Positions 1-10,904 of a stretch of 31,422 nt of DNA are shown here, piece by piece. Both the position numbers and the translations under genes were made by a program. This DNA comes from Chara braunii (lineage: Eukaryota > Streptophyta > Charophyceae > Charales > Characeae). The stretch spans positions 696,772-728,193 of the forward strand of contig BFEA01000440.1 of the NCBI GenBank assembly GCA_003427395.1. Reading direction: 5' to 3'. Numbering within the stretch: the first letter of the stretch is position 1; each line of letters starts with the position of its first letter. Below the pieces are notes generated by a model that was not told the DNA's origin, ran no database searches, and worked only from the letters and a program-made list of their open reading frames with translations.

Positions 1-40
<40 letters not shown>
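1..40. repeat. (AG)n microsatellite
   Basis: The window opens inside an uninterrupted AG dinucleotide run. Its true left end lies outside the window. Confidence 0.98.
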
Positions 41-43
<3 letters not shown>

Positions 44-2340
44 AGGGGGAAGTCAAATTGCTGCCAAGGGGATACAGCAGAGGCAGGGGCGGGGCTCTAG
101 GGGCTTGGTATTTTTCCCGAAGCCTGGGGATCTTTTTCGCCCTTTCTCCTCCGTCATGTGCACGCGTTGTGCCTCTTCGGATTTGCAAGCCGCTGGATAT
201 GTTCCTTTCTCTCTCTTCAGAAGTTCATCGTCCGTTTTCTTTGGGTTTACTTCACTCCTTTTACATAGGTTGCTGTACTCTGTGGTCAGAACTTCGATCC
301 GATCTACTTTTGCGTTGACTGGGTTGCATACATCAAATATTCCGAACATTTTCTGCTCTTGGTTCTTTCTGCAACATGAACTCCGCTGCGTTCATTTCCT
401 CTCCCTCCATCATTGTGTTCTTCCGAGCACTGTCTGAATCCATTGTCCGACATGCAGTGCATTGTGAATCTATATGTTAAAGGTTTGCTCAATTCTGTGA
501 TTGTTGTTGTATTTGCTTTGCGTGTGCGTGTTAATTCCGTGTGATAAATGTTGTTGTCATCTTCCACAGCACATGCTGTCATCGACCTATGGGCTCCATT
601 TAGGTTGCCACTTTTTCTCCCTCTGCATTCTTTTCTGGGGCTGTGTATTTTTTGGCTGTTCTTTACTTCGTCTATGTGTGTTCTCTGCGAGGTCTTACTG
701 TCTGTGGTTTCTGATGCGAACTGTTTCTCGCAACGCTGGGCATCTTCCGGCTCTGCAGGTATGCACCTAAATAAGACAACAACGTACCCGGCTCCCAAGT
801 GTGCCCAAACTGCTGCATGCGTTGCCCTTCCCGTCTGCTCCCTTGCACCCTTTTGGCAATCTCACCTCTGCATTGCCCATCATGTCCTTGGATTCTTTTA
901 CCCGTCTTATTATTATTATTATTCGGTTAATTCTCATGTACACTGTTCTCCAAGTTCTTGCATACATCGCAACCTTTCAATGTATGCAGCTATTCTTATT
1001 CGCTCGGTTCGCCTCATTCTTTTTCATTTCGCTTTCATACAGGAGTTATACGTTCACTACCTTTCCAAAAACAACTCGGCGGGTTGCTGATTGCCGAATT
1101 TAAAACGCCCGACCGGTACACGTATTGCTTTGTTCGGCGCGAGTCCATGGCCTTTTCACGTGACTTCATCCTTGACTACGAAGTCCCTCTCACTTCCAAA
1201 CAACAAAAGCACAATGCAGTCACTCTTTTGGGTTTCCTCGATCGCTGCTTATAGTTTAATTCTTTGATTGTTCGACACTCCAGTCAGACTTCGGCCTGTC
1301 GTTCCTTCGGGACGATAACTCTTCTATCGTTTTCACTGTAACTGTTTGTCGCAGCTCTCCTTCGAACAGCCGTGACCTGTTCCAAGTATCCGAATACTTA
1401 TACTGACCCTTCCCCAACCCTTCGCGCCGCGGGCGGAGCCACTCTGGCTACGTCTTGTTCTATTCTGAAGTTCGGAACAATTATGAAACCACAACAATGT
1501 CATGTTTCTGATGAGAAATTCACACAACAAAATTTCGTCATTCTAACCATGGAGGTGGGATGGAGGTCATATGTTTGCATGGAAGTGTTGGTGTGTTCGG
1601 ACATTGAGATGATTGAGGCATTGAAGTGTGTTCTGATCTGCTTGCCGAAGTGTTGGCTACATAATTCATAAGAATAACATTCATAAGCACCGCCGCCTTT
1701 TGGGGGTTCCTTGGGTACAGATTCACTCTGCGTAGATTGACTGAACGCGAAAACATTTGAAGTTTCGGTTTATAAAAAAAAAACAAGTCGTAGCTTTGCA
1801 GAAGCAAGTGGTTTGCTTGGTGTGGCATCAACACAACTGATGCAGCTGAATTTTTATTGGTGGAATTTATGCAGGAAACATCGCCTGTTTTGTTCTCCAG
1901 TTTTGATTGTTTGTCCGAGTACCAAGTTGGTGGAATTCACGTTCTTGTTGCCTGGTTTCACCTGGTTGTAATCATAATCAATTGGATTCAATTGGAACCA
2001 TTAAGGCGCCATGACGTGTAAACAGTGGGACATTCCATGCCGTGTAGTGTTGAACCACCAGTACCTCCACGTTTTTGGGCCGGGGTGGCTGGATCGGCCT
2101 GCCACGCGGGGCTATATTCATTCTTGTCAGAGGGGGGCTAAGAATGCGGCAGGTACTGGTGGTTTGAGAAAAAGAGGGCTTGTCCCTCTTAACATGCAAG
2201 CAAATCCCTCTGCCCTGCCCCTATTGGTGCTTATGCATGTTTACACCCGCACCCACACCCACATATTGGCACCCATCTGCAAGGCTGCAAACACACGAGT
2301 GCACAGTCTTGCCTGCCTCCCATTACGGCAACATCGTTTT
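41..2340. other. No recognisable gene
   Basis: Mixed-composition sequence in which I recognise no protein family. The longest open frame, about 180 codons on the plus strand at 548-1090, is rich in Phe, Leu, Cys and Ser, shows no domain motif and overlaps other open frames, so I do not call it. A short TAT trinucleotide run lies at about 908-924. A perfect 14-bp inverted repeat (2053-2066 and 2151-2164) encloses 84 bp and is described separately. Confidence 0.6.
2053..2164. repeat. Perfect 14-bp inverted repeat around an 84-bp spacer
   Basis: AACCACCAGTACCT at 2053-2066 is exactly complementary to AGGTACTGGTGGTT at 2151-2164. The spacer is GC-rich. A related stretch, GTACTGGTGGTTT, recurs near 15340. 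It could be the ends of a small element or the arms of a folded transcript. I see no target-site duplication. Confidence 0.6.
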
Positions 2341-2360
2341 AGCAATTTCAGTTTATTTTC

Positions 2361-2570
2361 TTTCAAGATGCCCCCCAAGCTCATTTTTCTTTCAAGATGC
2401 CCCCTTAGTTCATTTTGCTTTCAAGATGCCCCCTTATCTCATTTTCTTTCAAGACGCCGTTTGATAGAATGAGGAGATGCTGAAATACAGGGGATCATTA
2501 GTTCATTTTCTTTCAAGTTAGATAACAGAACAATAGAATGAGGAGAATGTTGAAGTACAGGGGATAATGG
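2361..2570. repeat. 29-bp tandem repeat (four units) plus a 70-bp-spaced duplication
   Basis: Units beginning TTTCAAGATG start at 2361, 2390, 2419 and 2447, each followed by a C-run and a CTCATTTT-like stretch. A fifth partial unit starts at 2511. The block ATAGAATGAGGAGA...ACAGGGGAT then occurs twice, from about 2464 and about 2533. This is a local minisatellite that arose by slippage or unequal exchange. It keeps no reading frame. Confidence 0.85.
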
Positions 2571-3980
<1,410 letters not shown>

Positions 3981-4230
3981 CTTTCCTTTTTTTTTTCTTT
4001 TTTCTTTTTTAACAAGAAAACAACCCAAGATGATGCTAGGTTTGCTGATAGGAGCAGACACCACTAGCAGTCTCGGGAGGGCTCCATCTACTGGTGGGGA
4101 GCAACACCTGCTGGAAAGCGGGTCCAGTGTCCCAGATCATTGTAATCGAATGTTTGAACAGTTGGACCTTTACCCTGCTGTAATCAACTACTATACTGAT
4201 ACAGTAAGAAGGGGAAAGATCCGCACAAGG
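3981..4230 (-). mobile_element. 5'-truncated LINE tail copy
   Basis: About 220 bp that share the 3' end of LINE-1. Reading on the minus strand, a GCTGGA-type hairpin (4110-4128) is followed by a second hairpin (GCTAG/CTAGC arms at 4064-4068 and 4035-4039) and then an A-rich tail, which appears as T-runs at 3981-4010. The T-runs of this copy and of LINE-1 (4231-4252) both lie at the low-coordinate ends, so two LINE 3' ends are stacked head to tail. No reverse transcriptase sequence remains, as expected for a 5'-truncated insertion. Confidence 0.7.
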
Positions 4231-4380
4231 TTTTTTTTTTTTTTTTTTTTTTGACAAAATGCCCCGACCAGTGTTAGTGGTGCTGATAAGAGCAGACACC
4301 ACTAGCACCTGGAGAGCGGCTCCGTCTATTGGCGAGGAGCATCACCTGCTGGAAAGCGGGTCCAGCGTCCCATTTACAGA
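4231..4380 (-). other. LINE-1 3' tail with two hairpins and poly(A)
   Basis: On the minus strand the tail holds a 6-bp hairpin GCTGGA/TCCAGC (4348-4366) and a 12-bp hairpin with arms at 4297-4308 and 4271-4282 (GTGTTAGTGGTG against CACCACTAGCAC, one G-U pair). A short spacer and about 22 A residues follow. Both hairpins recur in the tail copies at 4.0-4.1 kb and 26.0-26.1 kb. In many LINEs the element's own reverse transcriptase recognises the 3' end of its RNA, and these hairpins are natural candidates for that signal. Confidence 0.75.
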
Positions 4381-4739
4381 CTGAAAGTACATCAGTGAAA
4401 CGATTTTGGGAGTTCCTGCCAGCTAAGAGAAGTAGTAATATTTGCAACAGGCAAACCGAGGGCGAACCGAGGGCCGCCTCTTCAAACCAGACCGCACCTA
4501 TTGCCCTAGTGGAAATCTCCAATTCCTCTGGGTGCCAGTTCTCAGACATTTCCGTAATTACCCCGTGTCTCCCGTTTAGTCCGTGCTGTACCATTGCATG
4601 TCCACCATTGCCAATTGGTGGGGTGGGAAGGGGTCAGGAAATTCTGTGGCTGGTCGCAGTGGGATCTGCTGAACCATAGTGGTCCAGTCTCTGAAGCAGA
4701 TGCAATAGTTTCTCCTGGTTGCCTACCTGGGCGGGCTTT

Positions 4740-4997
4740 CCTTCCCAACCAACAGATGCAATCCAACCTCCTTTCTCACTGCCCAACCAGTCTCCAGAAA
4801 ATTGGTGAATTGCTTGTGTTATGTCCTTTGCTGTATGACATAAATCGAGTTGGTTCTTAGTTTTTTGCCTTCCCAACCAACAGATGCAATCCAACCTCCT
4901 TTCTCACTGCCCAACCAGTCTCCAAAAAATTGGTGAATTGCTTGTGTTATGTCCTTTGCTGTATGATATAAATCGAGTTGGTTTTTAGTTTTTTGCC
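4740..4997. repeat. 128-bp tandem duplication inside LINE-1
   Basis: The block starting CCTTCCCAACCAACAGATGC at 4740 repeats at 4868 with few differences (for example CAGAAAATTGG against CAAAAAATTGG). It lies in the C-terminal coding part of LINE-1, and on the minus strand duplicates a segment containing a QAIHQF-DWLGSEKGG-like stretch. As 128 is not a multiple of 3, the duplication shifts the frame. Confidence 0.9.
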
Positions 4998-5139
4998 ATT
5001 GTACCATGAGTTCTTGTTGAATGTATTGCCTTATCATGTCCGTTGCCTCTTCCCCAGTTATGGGGGCACCTTCTATGGCGTGAATACACCGTTTCCTCCA
5101 TAGGGTTCACATGATCTTTCTCCTTCCTAGTTTGAACAT

Positions 5140-5640
5140 GTTGTTTTCAAAGGGATTGTCACAATTTGTCAATGGTGGAGGACCATGTCTCGCATAATAT
5201 AGCTCTCCAGTCCCATGGCCAGTTGGAATCAGTACCCAACTGGGTCCAGATCCTATCCCACCATCGCCATGTGAGCACTGCCCCTGGGCACTGCATGAAT
5301 ATGTGCTCTATTGTTTCAGGAATTCTGCGGGAGGGAAAGGCGGTGTGACATGTTTTGCACCAGGGTAACGCCCGACCCTTCTACTCTAGATATGTGCGAT
5401 CTATCAACCAATCATTGGTGGGCAGGCAGCGGTGTCCTATCTGCCATTGTAGGGAGGCCATCTTCGCAGGCCTAGACCTGGTGGCGGTGAACCATCGAAT
5501 TGGGCGGATTGCCTCAGTCCCCACGTTCAAGTGGGACCTCCATCGGGCTTTCACTATTGCTTTTATGTTCACCTTCAGTCGTAGCAGACGATACACAGCC
5601 TTCACCGCTAGAGTGTGTAAATTCAGGTTCGTTCCTGACC
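5140..5640 (-). pseudogene. LINE-1 zf-RVT domain
   Basis: Zinc-binding domain found at the C-terminus of many plant LINE reverse transcriptases. The stretch SLQWQIGHRCLPTNDWL (read from about 5470 down to 5410) matches the helical start of zf-RVT. A second frame holds WCKTCHTAFPS (about 5370-5330) and then ETIEHIFMQCPG (about 5310-5270), which supply the Cys-x2-Cys and His-x4-Cys ligands, with Trp-rich sequence after them. A stop or frameshift lies between the two parts, so the domain is intact in pieces only. Confidence 0.85.
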
Positions 5641-5651
5641 TGGGTTTTCGG

Positions 5652-5733
5652 CTCTCAGAGAGAGATAAATGTCTAGAAATTTATAATTAGCGGATGAAAA
5701 ACTCCGCACAAAAAAAAAAAAGAGAAAAAAAAA
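5652..5733 (+). mobile_element. 82-bp retroposon insertion with 10-bp target duplication
   Basis: The sequence GGGTTTTCGG occurs at 5642-5651 and again at 5734-5743. It exactly flanks an 82-bp insert that ends in an A-rich tail (5710-5733). Just before the tail is a small hairpin, GCGGA-tgaaaaac-TCCGC. Removing the insert and one repeat restores continuous LINE-1 sequence. This is the signature of a 5'-truncated, poly(A)-ended retroposon placed by target-primed reverse transcription, in opposite orientation to LINE-1 and younger than it. Its parent is unknown. Confidence 0.8.
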
Positions 5734-5743
5734 GGGTTTTCGG

Positions 5744-6890
5744 TTGGGGACCCACTGCCATTCGTCCAGGTCAAAGGGTAGCTCCATCACGGGGGTATTT
5801 GATTGATATGCAATCCAGCTGTCTTTATCCCGCAACACCCGAATCCTCTGCAGATCCGCAGTTGTCCACCATCTCATTTCTTCTAGGAGGTATCGGGTAA
5901 GCTTGTTTTCCTTGCCTATGTGAAAGAGGCTTAACAACGTTACGTCGGATCGCACCTCCACCGCATAGCCTACACTTTCCGAATTCTTCGGGGCAACTAC
6001 CAAGTCTCCTTCCATTAGCCGGGACCCTTTTCGTAGAATATGCACCCAGTGAAGTGGGACAACAACAATGAACAGATTGATATTCTCCTCAATCTTGTGG
6101 CAGTGTTTGAGTATGGTTTTCAGTAAAGCCCCCTTTTCCAGTCCCCCACCTCTGTGTTCCATATGTATTTTATTCTAATTATGCCTTTTTTGACCCAACT
6201 GCTCCACGGGGTGTTTGAACTATGATACAATCTGTTGTGCCGGTCCGTTATCCTTTTGTTTCCAAAAAGGGGCTGACGCATCACCTCCTCCCATCTAGTT
6301 GGCAGGGGTTGGTCAAGCAGCGGGAGTTGGCGCCAGACCCTCAGGACGCGAGTCCTGAAGTCGTCTTTGACCAGGTCCAAGCGAGCTGTGTCTCGGGGTG
6401 GGTCTCGCTCTACACGGGCGCGTCGTGGCACAGTCCAAAAGCGGTTTTACAACCAGGTTAACACCTTGTTATGTTTGTGAGGCAAGTCTGGCTATCTGTT
6501 TCAGTATCAGGGCAAACCATTGGAGGTGCTGAGTGAAAAGCAAGTTCCTAACCCATGGACAGTTAATGCTTTGATCTGATTAATCGGGTCCAAGATCCTT
6601 AGGCCCCCTTTGTCTTTGGGTTGGATCACCGATAGCCAGGCTACCTTGTTGATGACGCTCGGGAGCTCACCGTGCCTCTCCACGGCAGGGCCGTTAATTG
6701 TTTCTTTAGTGATCGAATGACCTCCCTGCTGAGAGTCCAAATTGCAAATTTATACAACAAGGCCGCCAGTACTACGTTGTTGATGGTGAGCGCTCTACCG
6801 ACGAGGGAAGTGTGTTGGTCCTTCTGTTTGACCAATTTTTCTGAAGTAGGCTTCATGATCCACTCGTCGTTTGAGGCAAGCTTGCCCAAT
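5744..6890 (-). pseudogene. LINE-1 thumb and connection region
   Basis: Minus-strand coding sequence between the reverse transcriptase and zf-RVT. Recognisable stretches are LVGRALTINNVVLAALLYK (about 6810-6750), matching the LSLAGR-type segment downstream of the LINE polymerase domain, and KVAWLSVIQPKDKGGLRI (about 6650-6600), matching the PK-x2-GGLG segment of plant LINEs. The later part includes a TPVMELPFDLDEWQW segment whose counterpart in LINE-2 reads TIPIARLPFDPGEWE. Several frame changes and stops break it up. Confidence 0.8.
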
Positions 6891-6894
6891 GCCG

Positions 6895-7700
6895 TCAATC
6901 TGATTCTGAGTACCTTAACCGGGGCCGTTTTCGGAAGCCATTTGATTCATGGCAGCTCCGGGGGGCGCGCCCCTTGATGGTGGATCCACCACCCAAGGAC
7001 TTATTTCCCCAATTGACGGTCATATCTGAGACAATTGTGAAACGATCAAATAATTTTCTGATCTCTTCCATGTTTGCTACAATGGCGTCTGTCGTAAGTG
7101 TTAAGTCGTCCGCAAACATCGAGCAAACAGGGGTCGCCTTTTCCAGGATAGGCGAAATCTGCAGTGTCCTCAGGTCTTTGTTGGCACGGAGGTTTGCTGC
7201 CAGCGCCTCCATTATGATGATAAAGAGGAAGGGTGTCCAGGGGTCCCCTTGGTGAACCGACCGTTGCAATGGAAAGGCTGGCACTATCCTACCATTGACT
7301 TGGACACACGTGGTGGCGTTCTGATGTAGTATTTTCGGTCCAGCGCCGGAGGACTGGTCCGATGTTCATTTTTCCTATACATTTGTCTAAAAATAGCTAG
7401 TCCACATGGCAATACGCTTTTTCAAAGTCAATGAAGTTGACAACCTCATTCTGCTTATCTTGCCTTGTTAATTTGAGAAGTTCATTAACGAGAAGAATAT
7501 TGTCTTGGATGCTGCGTCCTTTAACAATATCAGTCTATGTTGGGTGAATTATGTCGTCCAGGACCGGAATTAGTAAGTTTGCCAAAGCTTTCGCTAACAT
7601 TTTGTAGACGACTATGAGTAATGTTATCGGTCGATAGTTCCTTATATCCATTTTATCCCCCTTTTTGCACAAGGTGAGGATACCTTACCCCACCAACTCC
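6895..7700 (-). pseudogene. LINE-1 reverse transcriptase domain
   Basis: RNA-directed DNA polymerase core. Reading downward from 7680: KKGDKMDIRNYRPITLL (fingers), KGRSIQDNILLVNELL, FIDFEKAY (motif A, with the first catalytic Asp), RSVHQGDPWTPFLF (about 7265-7220) and FADDLTL (motif C with both Asp, about 7120). The order and spacing match plant LINE polymerases. In-frame stops follow HPT (TAG for probable CAG) and HVD (TAG for probable TGG), and the frame changes at least once, so no complete polymerase can be made. Confidence 0.92.
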
Positions 7701-7739
7701 CCCATCCGCCCTGTGTCCCACACATTGCGATAAAAATTC

Positions 7740-8430
7740 ATGAGGTTCGGGGTCATCTGGGTCCAGAAGGTCTCCCATAATTCCTTGGAAAATCCATCAA
7801 TGCCCGGTGTTTTCTCCTCATCCGTCTGCATCATTGCCATTCAGATTTCCTCCTTGGATAGGGGATGGTCGTATGTTTTTTGTTGGCCCGTCATGGTCTT
7901 TTTCAATGGTTTCAAAAATTCCTCTATATCCTTCTCCATTACGTTCCTCTCCCGTTTGACACATCTTGAGGTGAACAGATCCTCGAAGAAGGATCTGGCT
8001 ATCTGCATGTTATAAGGGGAGGAGGTGGGTGACTGGTGTGTGGATCATATAACGTTTCCATGATTGTTCTGTGCGAGCGTGCTCGGGCTATGCTAAAGAA
8101 TTTTTTGTCCATTGTTCCTTCCGTTTGATACTTTGTCAATCTTCCTCTTATGTGTGTGCCTTCCCAACATTGTGCGACAAATATCTGGAGTTCTTGTTGC
8201 AGTCTTTGTACCTCTGAAAGATCAATTGGTGGTGTGAGCGTTGTAGCATCGTGCGAATTACTTGGTTGGTCCTGGTGCTCTATTTGCTGCAGTTGTGGAT
8301 GAGTTTCAAGCTCTTGTTGATGCTTTCTGGGTGCTAAGAATTTAGAGTATTCCTGACATTTTTGCCCAAATAGAAAAACCCGTTATTAAACTAGTCAATT
8401 ACTCGCTGAATATATTGTCGTTGTGTGTGT
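7740..8430 (-). pseudogene. LINE-1 linker between endonuclease and reverse transcriptase
   Basis: The minus-strand frame has a Gln- and Leu-rich helical stretch (SEVQRLQQELQIF, about 8220-8180), then GTMDKKFFSIARARS, matching the 'G-x-NTKFF' segment of LINE linkers. After a frameshift come ARSFFEDLFTSR and EEKTPGIDGFSKELW, the latter matching the 'SPGPDGF' segment just before the fingers domain. This shows that endonuclease and polymerase once formed one long ORF2. Confidence 0.8.
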
Positions 8431-9339
8431 CAGAATGTCCAACAGTCATTGATGTAATTCTGAAAGGTTTTCCGTTGTAAGATAAAGGTATTGAGTTTGC
8501 AAAAGTCGGGTCCTTGGTCGAGTTTCTTTCGAAACGACAAAATGACCGAACACATTTTGTTATCAAGACCTGGATAAGGACTGGCTAGGAGGATCCTTTC
8601 TAAGAGCAGCAATCCTTCCATGTCCTCCGAAATCAAAATCAAGTCGATTCGGGATCTTGACTGACTCTCAGTACCAGTCTTCTGTAGGCATGAATAAAAC
8701 TAAGTGTTCGGTTTTGACGTCCGGAAGAAATGGAATAGTTCAAGTGATAGACATAACTCATGGATTATCCGCTCATCCTCTTCCACATACGTTGGGGGAG
8801 GGGAGGCGTCCGCCATCTGTCCATCCAACAATCCGGGGCTGCGTTGCAATCCCCTGCAATAATGACCAGAACCCCATTCGGGATTTGCATCTTGAGGTTC
8901 TAAAAAAGGTTCTTCTCTCACTTACGGTATTGGGGGCATAGACACATACTATGCATAAAATTTTGAGTTCCAATGTGACTAGGATGGACACCCATCGACC
9001 CCCTTCCTGATCCAGTATGCAGTGCACCGGATCTGCCCCGGAGTTTGGGGCAATCCAGATGGCAACCCTTGCACTACCCGGTTTCGGGGCATGGGCTCTG
9101 AAGGCGTTGTACTGCCAGAACACTTTATGGGTGTGATTGTGCTCCGGGGTGTCCATCAAGTGTGTTTCCTGCACACACACTATATCAAGCCAATCCCTAC
9201 CTCCCACCCCTTGCATTAAGTCCCCGATTGCATTTTGTTTTCCAAGTGTGCATGAGTCTAGACCATTCACATTCAGGGACCGCAGGTCCAGGTCCACTGC
9301 TCTCCTACGTTGGTTCCAGATACGATCTTTCCCATACAC
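8430..9339 (-). pseudogene. LINE-1 APE-type endonuclease
   Basis: Endonuclease/exonuclease/phosphatase-fold domain that nicks target DNA to prime reverse transcription. Motifs in order on the minus strand: SLNVNGLDS (catalytic Asn region, about 9275), DIVCVQETHL (catalytic Glu, about 9160), GGRWVSILV, CIVCVYAPN, then in a shifted frame VIIAGDCN (GDxN motif with Cys for the usual Phe), RSRIDLILIS (about 8640) and GLDNKM where SDH is expected, so the final catalytic His is lost. At least one frameshift lies near 8880. Confidence 0.9.
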
Positions 9340-9770
9340 TGCTCAAACCGGGTCCAACCTACTCCGATTATTCATATACTCTTCATATTATGTAGCTTGT
9401 ACTAGCCTGTAATAGCTTCTTACAGACGGACCTGCGACAGTTGATCCCAGTCCTAGTTCGCAGTTCTCGCCAAGGGGTCGGACCTGAGGAGAGCACATAA
9501 GCATTTTTGAACGTCATGTTCAATCGAGGTGTCGCTGTGCTCGATCCTGGTTATTTGCAGGTTCAGTAGTTGGGCATCCACTGGGAGAAAAGAGTCGTCG
9601 CCCATCCCCTGGCGCACTCACTGGGTAATTACATTTTTGTAGGTTGTCAGCAAGTGCGTTTTCACATGCGTTGTCGATCCAAAGGTTGGACCCAATAAAT
9701 TGATGGACACCCTCAGTTGAGAGCGTTGAACCTTGTAGCCCTCCTCAATGCCACGTACATAAAGTCGTGT
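9340..9770 (-). pseudogene. Degraded LINE-1 sequence upstream of the endonuclease
   Basis: The minus-strand frame carries a plausible but broken coding stretch (PVDAQLLNLQITRIEHSD, about 9590-9535) interrupted by TGA and TAG. It may be the end of ORF1 or the ORF1-ORF2 interval. No RNA-binding or CCHC motif is visible. The 5' boundary of LINE-1 is not clear. Confidence 0.45.
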
Positions 9771-9911
9771 TGAACATACCAATAAGTGCACTGACACTTA
9801 AAACAACGGGTTCTTTACCATTATGGGGCGATGGTGGGTGAAGGGACCATTATTAATTCGTGAAGAGGCAAAAATAGTGAATAAGGGGGAAATCAGCTCT
9901 CAACAATTGTG

Positions 9912-10263
9912 AATTTCTGGATTAACTGTCCGGACTATCCGGCCGGAACATCCGAGGACAAGTAGGTGTATTCGAAATTTCCAAATAAATTCTGGATAAA
10001 AAAAAGTCAAAAATTAATTTATATTTTTTTGTTTTAATTTTTATCTCCAGATATAATAGGGATTTTGAAATGACCTCCAGCCAAAAGTTGTTGGTATTGT
10101 TATAATCTATAACATACGTAGTTTTTAAATTTTTTTGAGATGTTTTTTTTGTAAAAGTACCCTATTTTTTACCCTCTTGATATACTTAATCCGGTTTCAT
10201 CCGGCAGTATTTAACTGGTCTGCAAATCCAGATAAATCAAGGGTGTCCAGATAACCGGATTTG
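9912..10263. mobile_element. Possible DNA-transposon remnant with TCCGG-rich ends
   Basis: The left part (9912-9955) has several TCCGG/CCGGA motifs. The right part (10191-10263) has similar motifs in inverted orientation (CCAGATAACCGGATTTG). Between them lies AT-rich sequence without a long open frame. The ends align loosely as imperfect inverted repeats, like the architecture of the elements at 16-22 kb, but I found no target-site duplication. Confidence 0.35.
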
Positions 10264-10904
10264 CTACTTAGGAATTTTGACCCTAAGAACCCTTAGCATA
10301 AAGTTTTACGAGGGGGAAGACAAGGTTTGCAGATCTTTTGAGTCTTTGTCGGCCGTCGTACGTGTCACTAGCGTACTTCTCGCCGTCATTCGAGGTATTG
10401 GACGACAATGGGTTATGTCCAGCAGAGAAGAGGGGAAATGAGAATTAAGATACGGGATTTGTTGCAAATACCCAAACATCCTAATCAACGATTATGCATC
10501 CACTGAAACATTGCGGGACAAATCATTGAAGCAATGACATACATCCCACCCAAACTCATTGATACACCAACATTCGTTCATCACATATCAATATTCAAAT
10601 TAGCCATGACATCATACAGGTCGCAAAATAAGAGAGAGATAGAAGGAGAGAGGGGGAAATTGGAAGGGGGAAGGAGGTGGCCGGAGGAACATCAGCACTC
10701 CACAGGATGAATAATCTATATTTAGCGATTCTTACACGTGTGGTTATTTTTTGGAAATATGATATCATTGTTTTTATTTCTACTTTCTACCTTGGGGAAT
10801 ATTTTGTAAGAAGTTTCTCGATTGAACGTTTTTTGAATGCACGGTAAATTGGCATGAAGTTTATCGATTAAACGTCCCCGAAACGTTATTCCCTCATATT
10901 TGTG
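10264..10904. other. No recognisable gene
   Basis: Sequence of moderate to high AT content with a short purine-rich GAGAGA stretch near 10630-10680. I see no coding, RNA or mobile-element signature. Confidence 0.6.

Larger units (their letters stand above)
4231..9770 (-). mobile_element. LINE-1: near-complete, inactive non-LTR retrotransposon
   Basis: A non-LTR retrotransposon on the minus strand. In order it has a short degraded 5' coding stretch, an APE-type endonuclease, a coiled linker, a reverse transcriptase, a thumb region, a C-terminal zf-RVT zinc domain, a two-hairpin 3' tail and poly(A), seen as a T-run at 4231-4252. This order is typical of plant LINEs. The frame is broken by several stops and frameshifts, so the element cannot move by itself. 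It carries a nested 82-bp retroposon (5652-5733) and a 128-bp tandem duplication (4740-4997). I could not find its target-site duplication. The 5' limit near 9770 is approximate. LINE-2 at 26-30.7 kb belongs to the same family. Confidence 0.92.

Noticed and set aside
548-1090. 180-codon plus-strand frame as a membrane protein
   Set aside because: Hydrophobic Phe/Leu/Cys-rich composition with overlapping frames on the same strand, and no domain, promoter or splice evidence.
1507-1525. CTGATGAGAAATTC on the plus strand resembling a hammerhead core
   Set aside because: GAAA follows directly without a helix II, and there are no pairing flanks.
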